Part shown: one piece after another, positions 34,955 to 44,542 of the stretch
How the letters are laid out: each line of letters starts with the position of its first letter
How positions within the stretch are numbered: the first letter of the stretch is position 1
DNA from: Mucor racemosus
Lineage: Eukaryota; Mucoromycota; Mucoromycetes; Mucorales; Mucoraceae
Assembly (NCBI GenBank): GCA_027405735.1
Contig: JAPEHQ010000006.1
Coordinates: forward strand, 1,116,001-1,180,000
Length of the DNA: 64,000 nt
Reading direction: 5' to 3'
Notes under the pieces: model-generated
What the model saw: the letters and a program-made list of their open reading frames with translations, nothing else
Databases searched by the model: none
What the model was told of the DNA's origin: nothing
Position numbers and translations under genes: made by a program

Positions 34955-35665
34955 CTAAGGACTAAAATAATGTTGGGAACATCTTTCTACCGACGCTCGG
35001 CTGTAATCAAGCAATTGTTGCTTAATTAAGGCGTTTTCAGATTGCAAATACTATAAACGGAAATATATGCTAAATTTGATTGAAATGTGTATGTACATAT
35101 GTTAAGCATTTTATTAACTTACCAATATATGATCAAGTGCTGATTTTAGTACGTTATGTTTGTTCAATTTCTGCCTTGCTTCTTGCAAAGGAACCACTCG
35201 TGATAGTTCTGTTATTGTATGATTGATGCAATTTCTTCTACGTCTTTCTACATGATTGTGATTTTCTCGACGTTTTTGGATTCTGTCGACAACTGTCTTG
35301 CTGTCCACATTTTTCCTATTTAAAATGTTAACTCCATTTACTTTTACTGCTGCTGCTGCTGTTGCTGTTCCTGTTGCTTTTGCTGTTGCTTTTGCTGTTG
35401 CTTTTGTGGTCGTTGTCGCTGGTAATAGTGATGGTGATGTAGATGTCTTTTTGATAGTAATATATTTTTCTTTGACCTTTTTAGTATTGCTTGGATTTGA
35501 TGTAAAATTAAGAAATAATGCTTGTGAATTTGGAGATGTAAAAGATGTTTTTTTTGCATCATTATCATTTGTAAATGATCGATATTGATGTATCATTTGA
35601 TCAGAGGAATCTTTCATGATAACTTTATCATCATTTGAATTATTTTCGTAGAGATGCCAGATCAT
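34955..35665 (-). CDS. bHLH transcription factor, 2 exons
   Basis: Small DNA-binding protein of 212 aa from exons 35123-35665 and 34955-35050. The bHLH domain lies near the C-terminus. The basic region RENHNHVERRRR has the His, Glu and Arg positions that read CACGTG-type E-boxes. Helix 1 is NCINHTITELSRVVP, and helix 2 is KLNKHNVLKSALDHIL. The second exon continues as a short leucine-containing helix (YLQSENALIKQQLLDY), like the zipper extension of USF/Myc-type factors. The N-terminal half is low complexity, with Thr/Lys/Ala repeats (KATAKATAKAT). The stop lies 29 bp from the stop of the convergent lipase gene, so their 3' UTRs must overlap. Target genes are unknown. Confidence 0.85.
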
Positions 35666-35849
35666 TATTCCCTGATTGAATGAATAAAAAGAATTTTATA
35701 AAAGAAAAAGAGACAAAGAAAGCTATAAATCTCAAATATCTATTATATATCAATTCATCCGAAATTGTGCGCACGCTTTTTTAGCACATTGTACACACAG
35801 ATTTCAATGTAACTTTATTTCTGCTTTTTGTTTTCTTGTGCTCAATTAA

Positions 35850-36413
35850 TTAACCCAACATATGCGATCCATCAATTTTGAAAATACTGTCAATTTGCTC
35901 CTGCTTAGTCCTTAAACGATCATCCTTGACAACTCTGTGAAATAGTTAAACAGGATTAGAATCAAACACAATACAATCAAATCCTTGCATCGTCAAATTA
36001 CCTGTTGTCTACACGAATATCTTCAGTTTCAATACCAATGGATGCTTCAGGCATCACAGCATCAACTACGTATTGATTATCGCAATGAGGGCAAAATTCA
36101 TCCTCCTCTTCATAATCACTAAGGTGATCCCATGTTAATTTACTAATGTAATGTCAAATTAACTTGAAACTACTCACGTCATGTCTTTACGGAAGGCCTT
36201 TTTACATTTCTTACATGCGAAAACCATTTCATCGGTTTTTCTAAGAGGGTGGTCTGATACAGCAGCGTGGCATTCTGCACAATCGAACCATTTTTTACAA
36301 CATGGAGCACGGATAGCTACCTTTTTCCATTTATCAATATCAATATCAATGTTCACTTTATTATAATTTATTTAAAAGCAGTTTACCTGTGCGTTAAGAA
36401 TATGTTTACACAT
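35850..36413 (-). CDS. CHY-type zinc finger protein (Hot13-like), 4 exons
   Basis: Predicted 131 aa zinc-binding protein. Exons are 36387-36413 (nine codons), 36178-36320, 36002-36142 and 35850-35934. The CHY core is visible: MCKHILNAQ joins to VAIRAPCCKKWFDCAECH, then FACKKCKKAF, then CPHC. The first exon encodes the C-x-H of the finger, so the splice is required to complete the domain. A plausible alternative acceptor would add an out-of-place IDIDID stretch and break the finger. In yeast the related Hot13 helps the Mia40 disulphide relay in the mitochondrial intermembrane space; that role is inference here. An acidic linker (DYEEEDEF) precedes the last CxxC pair, and a short charged tail follows. 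Confidence 0.82.
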
Positions 36414-36530
36414 GATATAAGAGGGGTATAATTGAATATATTCGAAAGAAAAAGAAAGAAAAAGTAATAAAAGGAGGTCCAATCAATATAGAATTTTTCT
36501 CGTTGTTTTGATGGTCCGCGCCATGTTCTC

Positions 36531-37776
36531 TTACTCAAAATGAATTGGTAAATGACATGTCAATTGACATCGATTTGCACTCATTTGCATAGTTCGAATA
36601 GGCGCATCTTCGTTTTGATATGTATCCAGATTCAAATAGACCAAAAATACAATTTGAGCTTCACTAGCAATGTTACAAATCACATCATCAGGTTCCAAAT
36701 GAGTGCAACTCAAGAAATTAACAAAATCTTCACTTTTAATGCGTACATGTGAGAATTCTGTAGGGTCTCCTGCAGGTACATGGCCATCTATAGATTTGGA
36801 ATGAGTAACTCTAATCAACTTTTTACATTGCATCAAACATACTCAAACTGGGATTGCTTAGATTATCAAATTGTGCACTGCAAACGGCATATGCAGATTC
36901 TACTTCTACCTTGAGCTCACCATTCATATTAGCTGCAATCGTAATGTACTTGCTAAGCTTTTTAAATTGCTCGGATGCCGGTTTTAAAGATGCCAAAGGT
37001 GGTAACAAAATATATGTCTAGTTTACTGACGTGAACATGTATTTATCGTCGATCTAAGTATTTCACTTACCTCGGGTGTACGAATGGTAACTGGCTCCTT
37101 AATCAATTCCAATCTATCTCGTCGAACCAACTCAATTGGTAATTCCTTTTGTTCCAATGATTTGGACCCCACATAGTTCTATACATCTTTTAATGTCAAT
37201 ATTTTTCCAACTTGTTAATCAAAATTATATGCTGTACCAGTCCAGTCCATCTGAATAAAATGATATTCTGCTCTCCTCGTCGCTTTAAACCAACTTGAAT
37301 ACGAGTTACATCACTCAAATCTTTTGTAATGTGAAGCAAATCGGGAATCTTGAAGAAAAAGTTAATTTCGTTATGATGTTGACTTTCAATGCGATAATCA
37401 GAAAATAAGGATGTCTGGAAAAAGTGAAAATAAAAAAGTGTCAGCGCAGCACAAACACGTACAGTTTTATACATGGTTGAAAATATTTACAGCTACTAAA
37501 TCTCTACGATAAAAGTCAATACACATCAATTAATCATAATACAAGACTATAAACTCACGTCCATGCTTGTGTCCCTACAGTATTATCTTGATAGGTGATA
37601 AATCGTAACTTGTCAGTCGCAAAAGAGGCGATACAAACGGGTCCTAACTTCTCCATGGTTTGTCCAAGCTCTATAATTTACAATTATGTCAGCAGAGAAT
37701 AACAATAAAAGATACTGAATAAAAGAGATTTACTGTGAAGACCCACAGGATTGTTGAGCGTGGCCTTGAAACGCAT
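36531..37776 (-). CDS. HUS1: HUS1, checkpoint clamp (9-1-1) subunit, 7 exons
   Basis: Subunit of the Rad9-Rad1-Hus1 ring that loads on damaged DNA and activates the checkpoint. Exons are 37734-37776, 37559-37670, 37491-37503 (13 nt), 37238-37414, 37071-37178, 36843-37017 and 36531-36808, giving about 301 aa. Diagnostic blocks are the start MRFKATLNNPVGLH, LGQTMEKLGPVCIASF, TYILLPPLASLKPAS (compare the INIVLPPL-type linker between the two clamp domains), CSAQFDNLSNP, and the late DDVICNIASEAQIVF. The junction near 36809-36842 is odd. The two halves lie in different frames and can only be joined by a 34 nt intron (GTATGT...TTAGAG), a 40 nt one from a weaker donor, or a frameshift. An open 108 nt stretch precedes the chosen ATG without a stop. 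Confidence 0.82.
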
Positions 37777-38459
37777 TATTATATCTATTGACGTTTGAAA
37801 AAAAGGAGTTGCTTGGTGAACTTTTTCATATGCGGTTTTATCCAAATAAAAGCCGTCGTCATATCCCAGCCATTCCGTTTCAACTATGCCAAATCAGCTT
37901 ATTAAAAACTTGTATATCTAATGTTTTAATACAGCTAAAATACACAAAAACTTCTACTTTTTAATCATTGGCATTTCTATTAATTTTGAAGATTTTGAGA
38001 TCTTAATACACTAAAGCAGTGATACAATTTACGACAGAAGCTTTCAATTAGTGCTCAGAGCGTTTCGAGACTTTTGAGATTCTCAGTATCTAGAAATGTA
38101 AAAAAATGTAAAATGACGTTTTATCATATCATATCTTTTAATCTAAAGCATCTGCCATATGCGTGGCTTTCATTTATATTATTTCACTTGATTTTGGCTG
38201 TACTTTTTATAGAGCATTGATACGTTATACCTACAATATATCTTTACAGTGTCGATTTTTTCGTTATTTTCACATACAACTGTTGAAATCAATAACATTT
38301 TTTTTTAGAAAATTGAAGTAGAACATCTTGCACCATAGCTTTGATTATACATGAAAAGAACATTTACTTATTAGTTTCGATAGCTGTTTTACACCATATA
38401 TGCTGGTTTTGGCTAATTTGGCTCTAATTCTAATCTTAAATGATCTACTGAGTCACAAA
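37777..38459. other. Upstream region of HUS1 and border of repeat block 2
   Basis: Bases 37777-37884 are open in the HUS1 frame and end at an AG acceptor on the minus strand, so an additional 5' exon is possible. The rest is AT-rich. Segment A homology begins near 38460. Nothing else seen. Confidence 0.45.
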
Positions 38460-39790
38460 ATCACAAATTCACTTGGAAAAAGGGTGCACTTGATTCCTAC
38501 GATTTAACCAACAAATCAATAAAATAATAAAATTATATCTCTAGATACTATTACAACTACAGAATATATTTTGAAATTTGCAGCTCATTTGGATCAATAT
38601 TCATTGATTTCAAGAATTTTTCCAGTTACTAAATCTCTTTTCAAGCGGAAGAAAAGACTTTTTTTCCAAAAACATATCCAAAAATCCTTCAACAACAGCT
38701 GTTAGCTAACGAAATTAAGTTATATTCTTCGTACATCCACTGTGCATTAAATGCAACTTCAAAATTCAATCTTGAATCATTATTTGAGTTTTTAAAAAAT
38801 TTCAAGGAATATCTTCTGAAACAATTGATACAAAATAGTTTGAACACGTACGAGTTTGCATTTATCCATTTCCACAGCAATTTGGAAATACTAAATATTT
38901 TGCAGTTCTGTTGATCAACACTAGAAATGTCTGCCACTGCAATAATGGGAGGCCATTTGTGAAATGAACTAAACTAGATCCCCATCATAAAATACACAAA
39001 ATTGAATGTCATATCTTTAGAAACATGTTATCAAAGATAAGACTGTATAGTAATAATAGATAATTGCATGAAGATAACAAGGGTATAATACTTGAATAAG
39101 AGATGACGAAAGACAAAAGTAATGTGGAGTATCCCAAATAATAAACATAAAAAGTTCTACGTGCTTATCAATTAGAACAAGTAAGGGCTATTCTGAAAGC
39201 ATGGTTGACAAAATATATTTAAATCACCGTTTTTCATCCACTAAATCAGCAACCGTTTTATTGCACATTATCCATATTTTAATAAAGAAGAATTTTAGCA
39301 TTGTTATTCTTTTTTTATCGCTTTTTCACCTCTCATTTTACTGCAATTTGGATCCATATTCGTCGAAAACTGGTGAGCTTACTGACATTACCAGGCGTAA
39401 ATAGCAGATAGCTGAACTTGATGTTCAAACTTACCAAATGCACAATGACCCGCGGAAGCTGATATCTGAAATATTTGTAGTACCTTTTCATATCTATTAT
39501 ACATGAAGAATGATGGCAGCTTACTTGGATCACGGTATTCATAGAGATCATATTATTATTAAAGTTATTTTCAATAAAAATGAGCAGTAAGCTATAGGTA
39601 CACTTTGGCTATGGTTTTCTCGACACATAGTAAGTTATGGACGTTGCCCTTTAGAACAGCATTTCAAAGGTGTGTCCCTACTCTCATGTAAAATTGCAAG
39701 TTATTAGAATCAAAATTCGCTGAGACAGGGTTTCCGTTATCGATTTTTTACGATTGTAAAAAGTAGATGATCTATCAGAATTACAATATT
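38460..39790 (+). repeat. Dispersed repeat segment A, diverged copy
   Basis: Diverged direct match to the right arm at about 19280-20170 (inverse of left arm 8560-9540). Shared landmarks are TGATTCCTACGATTTA, CAGCTGTTAGCTAACGA and TGGTGAGCTTACTGAC. It is interrupted by the solo LTR at 38960-39345, which the arm copies lack. Non-coding. Confidence 0.8.
38960..39345 (+). mobile_element. Solo LTR E1, 386 bp
   Basis: Starts TG, ends CA, and is flanked by ATTTG on both sides (38955-38959, 39346-39350). It interrupts segment A; the paralogous site in the right arm (about 19770) has no insert. It is homologous along its length to E2 at 40436-40921 but lacks about 100 bp that E2 has. An AATAAAG signal is near the 3' end. 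Confidence 0.88.
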
Positions 39791-39867
39791 CCAAATATAG
39801 ACAAATCTAGCAAGTTCTATTGTTCAGTAGCTGGTTCCTGTCATCTAGGAACTAAGGATCACCACGG

Positions 39868-40960
39868 CCGACCTGTGCGGCACAAGATGACTTCATTTTG
39901 CCCAGGTAGACTGCACACTATAACCTGAGCTGTTGTGCCCACTGAATATGGCTAAAAATATAACAAGATGCACATGGGCACAACAAAAGAAATTGCACAA
40001 CACGAGCACAACGTTAAACCTGTACAATGTGCAGAATTATAGATTCTGTCAATGTGCATGACATTAATTCCATGTGTGCATAATAGTGAAATTTACCATA
40101 ATAAGCATATCATTATCCTCCCTATTTGTGCATACATAATAATAAAGTCTAACCATGAGCATTGTGCCGTTTTCAAAATTTCATTGCATTTTTTACTGGA
40201 ATGGGTTTTTAAATTACATTTACTTTTATCAATATAGATTATAGACAATGCACTTCAATAATACGTTGTTGATGTAGAGTAATACATGCAGCAAGAGCCA
40301 ATATATTTACAATTATTATCATCATTTGTAAATATGTTTATGGCTATAATGTTTTTTACAGCAACAATGGTTTTTGCTCGAGCATAAACTTAAATAACAC
40401 TTACTGCTTAAATTTATATGCAAGCAAAACCTAAGTGAAGTGAACTAAGCTAGATTCCCATCATAAAATACCTAAATTAAATGTCATCTCATTTGAAACC
40501 ATGCTATCAAAGATAAGACTATATAGTAAATAGACAATTGCATAAAGATAGCAAGGGTATAATACTCAAATAAGAGATGCTAAAATACTAATAAAGTAAT
40601 GTGGGATATCCTAAATAAAAGATACAAAAGGTACATGCTTATCAAGTGTAACAAGTAAGGGCTGTTCTGAAAGCATGATTGACAAACTATATTTAAAACA
40701 CCGTTCTTGATCCATCAAATCAATAACCAAACAACCCAACATTTATACTCAAAATTAATGGAATCGTTGACAATTGCAATGCAGTTGCAAGATAGTAAAT
40801 AATCACCAAATAATATAAATAGAGACGTAGAATAACCATTTTATTGCACATTATCCATATTTTAATAAAGAAGGATTTTAACAGTATTCTTTATCGCTTT
40901 TTACACCCATATTTTACTGCACTAAGATTATAGATGCTACTTTATTACTGCGCATGATGC
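39868..40960 (+). repeat. Dispersed repeat segment B, copy 2
   Basis: Inverse of 15160-15993, starting at CACCACGGCCGACC and carrying the same GGGCACA-type half-sites. It is uninterrupted at the point where copy 1 has the poly(A) retroposon, but is itself split by solo LTR E2. After E2 the match resumes (ATTATAGATGCTACTTTAT) and soon passes into segment C. Confidence 0.78.
40436..40921 (+). mobile_element. Solo LTR E2, 486 bp
   Basis: Starts TGAAGTG and ends TACTGCA, with target duplication CTAAG (40431-40435, 40922-40926). The paralogous segment at about 15185 reads CCTAAGATTATA without an insert. It contains a TATA-like AATATAAATAG and a later AATAAAG. Same family as E1; no internal coding region is left, so it arose by LTR-LTR recombination. 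Confidence 0.88.
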
Positions 40961-41830
40961 ATGAACCATAAACTAAACAAAATAGTAGGCAGTATCTGTT
41001 ATTATAGAAACATACATTTTTTTACCAGAAAAACCATCTGTCATATCTTGCATTTATTAAGAAATTGCAAAAGCGAGCCCCTAGAGCGACGCCGTAATTG
41101 AGCATAGCAATATTGAACGGCTGAAGTCTCTTATACTATGGTATATCTAAGTTTTAAATAAAAAAGCGTTTCTTTTTTTAACTTTTCTTATATTTAACCA
41201 CGTACGGTCTGAAAATTCAGTTTTTGTAGCGGACATTTTCGGGGCTCGTTTCATCCTTACCAACACACATGATTTGAATCAAAAAACAGAAAAATTGAAT
41301 TTTGATACCAAAATTAACGTTTAAATATACTACATTATGAGAGAAAATTGTAGCTATAGATAATATACATTTTATAAAAGCTTAATATGAAATGTTAAGT
41401 AATGAAAATTTGTACTTTTGTCCGAAAAACGATTTTTTGATTAAAGGATTTTCATGTAATATTTTGCAATAAAAAAGTTCGTTATTTTGTATTGAGCAAA
41501 TAGAGCGCTAAATTCTGCGTGTATGTATATTTTTTGTTTTTATAATTGGTAGTATAATTAACTCTAAATTTGCAAAATCAGAAAAAAAAAATTAAAAAAT
41601 GTCAAAATTGATGATCTGGACAAAAATAATTTTCGAAATTAATATTCCGCTTATAAGCCTTGTAAGTCTTAAAAATAAGAGATTTTATAATTTTTGAGAA
41701 CTTTTTCAAGAATTTGCGATGCTGTATCCACTTGATTCAAGCTTATTACTGTAAATCTTTTAACATGTTAATATTGTGTGATAGTTTATTTGATAATAAT
41801 ATACTCTTTATAATTATTACGCTAGATTTT
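40925..41830 (+). repeat. Dispersed repeat segment C, copy 2
   Basis: Inverse of 13710-14570 and direct match of 50595-51270, all diverged. Homology runs up to the start of the retrotransposon relic, then ends. Confidence 0.8.
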
Positions 41831-41883
41831 ATGTCAATATTCATCGCATTGAACCAAAGAAGGCTAAACAAGAAGTATCCAAG

Positions 41884-44046
41884 ATGGATACTGATAGCGA
41901 ATGTAAGCAATTTGATAGTGATTATTTTAGGAAGATGTTTAATAATAATATGAACACTAATGGTCTTCTTTATTCACCTGTTATTTTAGAAACAAATGCT
42001 GATATCAAGATCGACACTTGGTTTTTGTTGGATAGTAGTTGCACATTTAGTGCAATTTCACCACAATTAGGTTCTTTTTTAAATTTAAATATTTGCAATA
42101 AAAATGGCATTATTAAATTAGCACAAAATAACAGTGTATTAGATGGTAAAGGTCAAACTGAAGAAGAGCTTATTATTAATTATGGTTGTTCTAAACTTGT
42201 TTATTTAAAGTTTGAAGTTTTTGATTTATTTGATGATGTCCATTGCGTATTTGGAATGGAATTATTGTATAAAGTTGGTATTACATTAGGTAATATTGCA
42301 GCAGATTGGTCAGATCGTGTTAGTTATGAAATACTCAAGATCGAACCCAATCCTTATAAACCAAATGAAGATCCTTATGGATCTGAGGAAGAACGTAAAA
42401 TTATGATGAATGAATTAAAACCATTTATTGATGCAAATACTAGTATTAGTCCTAAAGCATATTGTAATATTCCTGGTCGCGAAATTACATTGCCCATAAA
42501 GAAAGATACTCCACTTGCGAATAAATGTCGTGGACAATTTCCAATTGCTGAAGCATTGCGACCTGTTATTCAAAAACAAATTGAAAAATGGCGAGAAAAT
42601 AGTGTGATTAAAAGAGCAAAACTTAATACACCTCATAATTTTTCAATTTTTACTGTAAGAAAGAAGAATAGTGATGGTAAATACACTGGAAAGGAGCACC
42701 GTGTGGTCATTGATTGTCGTTTGATAAATAGTGCGTTGGATCCTGAAAAACTTGAACATTTTCCATTGCCTTTGATAAGTAATTTGCATCGTAAGATGTC
42801 GAAGCATTCGCTCTATATTCTAATTGTTGACTTATCGCAATGCTTCCATGCATTTAAAATATCCAGATTGTCAAGATCGTATTTGACATTCACTGATACG
42901 GAGGGATTGAAGTGGTCCTTCTCTCACTGCCCGTACGGATTGACAATGGTCTCATCGCACACGCAGAAAATACTTTCTAATTTGTTTGCTAATATCAGCG
43001 ATATTACCACTCACCTTATAGACGGTGTCGCTATACATACTAAAAACAACCTTAAAAGGTATACAGAACTTGTTAAAATTGTTTTAGGTCGATTGACTAA
43101 GGCAAATTTACATACAAATACTGATAAAAAATTGCATATTGCGCAAAAGAGCATTTATATATTGGGCTTCTGCTTATCTAGTGAGGGTTTAGCATTAGAT
43201 CCTCAAAAGGGTTTAAATGCTTTGAATTGGGAACCTACCGTTAAAAGTAGCCGTGAATTGAGCTTACGTTTAGGATTGATTAATTTGTTTCGTTCTAATT
43301 TGCCACGCTTGTCAATAATATTGACAGCATCACTAGATAAATTGAGAAATGCGCCTAATATTACTAAAGTATAGACACCAGAACATACTAATAAATCAAT
43401 AAAGCAATTGCAAGAATTATTACTCAGCTCAGAAGTATTGATGAGTGTGCCTAACCTACATTATCCAATCTGTGTCGTTACAGATAGTAGTTCTGCCTAT
43501 GCAATTGACGCTTCAATTTATCAAGTTATTGGCAATAAAATAAAATATCTTGGTTTTATTGCATCAGTTTGAGTCTATCAGAGCAAAGATGGGGAAGTTC
43601 CAAACAAGAGTTAGCTGCAGTTGTCTATGCATTTAAAAAGTTCCGTCAATGGTTGTATGGAAGACGATTCCATCTGTTCGTGGATAATCATGGTATTTTA
43701 TTTCTACATTCGCGACTAATTAGATCGAATGATTGAAAGTTATTATGATACAATTTTTGAAATGGATTTTGATATTACCTTCTGTAGCGGTATTAAAAAT
43801 ATCTTGGCTGATACCTTATCGTGTCTTTTCTGGCGATACAATAATACGCTGGTGGAGAATGGTGATAAGCATTTCATTAAAATTCATGTTAATGAAAAGA
43901 ATTTAGTTAAACGAGATGATATTGATACAAAGGTAAAAAGGGAGAGAAAACAAGTAGTAGACAACGCTGTATTATGTTGTAATAATGCCACCAAGTACCA
44001 CCCTTTATCACCATCTACAGTATCAATACATCTTATAATCTATTAA
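41884..44046 (+). pseudogene. Dead Ty3/Gypsy pol relic
   Basis: Diverged relative of chromovirus 2, retaining protease, reverse transcriptase and part of RNase H but no gag and no integrase. The first open part is 41884-43374. Lesions seen: the protease site reads DSS instead of DSG; the reverse transcriptase catalytic pair reads DG instead of DD (LIDGVAIH); a stop at 43372-43374 replaces a conserved Trp; frames change near 43570; and another stop lies near 43736. The rest (43729-44046) follows RNase H into a worn tail. No LTR pair bracketing it was confirmed. It is non-functional. Confidence 0.88.
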
Positions 44047-44323
44047 CTACGACATGTATTGAAATGCAAAGACTTGATACCGGATATAAGAAACTCCTAG
44101 CTGCTTACTAAGTTTGTATCCAGTAATTACCAATAACGCTTGGATCTCAATTATAACACCATATTGTTTCATCCCAGAGGTTAGTCAACCAAGTAGTTAT
44201 CAAATCAATATTCAGGCATATTTAGCGCAGCATTGAAACAAGGCAACTCACAAGCTCTGCAAGCACAGTTAAATTGTGATTGATCCATTTCAATCCATAG
44301 ATTATTATCAAACAGATCTAATG

Positions 44324-44504
44324 TGTTATATCAGAATCCATATATGGCATTACCGATGTCTATTTTCATAGTCTCAGTCCTGGGTGTACCCATATCATTA
44401 TTGTATTACCCGAGATTGCCGTCTGTTACATATATCCTCACATTGTATATTGAATAAACTCCACCTTTTACTCTTGTTCAATTCTTATTGTTATTGATAA
44501 AACA
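44324..44504 (+). repeat. 5' LTR of chromovirus 2
   Basis: 181 bp, TGTTATATC...GATAAAACA, identical by reading to 49848-50028. A TATA-like GTATATTGAATAAA precedes the proposed transcript start region near 44470. Confidence 0.96.
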
Positions 44505-44542
44505 TTTTTTTTGAACATTTATTTAAAGACAGTTTATTCAAT

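Noticed and set aside
35298..35588. Ala/Val-rich plus-strand frame and Gln-rich minus-strand frame
   Set aside because: Shadows of the low-complexity Thr/Lys/Ala stretch of the bHLH gene.
38960..40921. Interpreting E1 and E2 as the LTR pair of a single element
   Set aside because: Different target duplications (ATTTG and CTAAG), and the DNA between them is repeat segments A and B, not gag-pol.
44324..44504. Reading the relic (41884-44046) and the intact element as one retrotransposon
   Set aside because: The intact element has its own LTRs and TAATG target duplication, and the relic lacks gag and integrase, so they are separate insertions.
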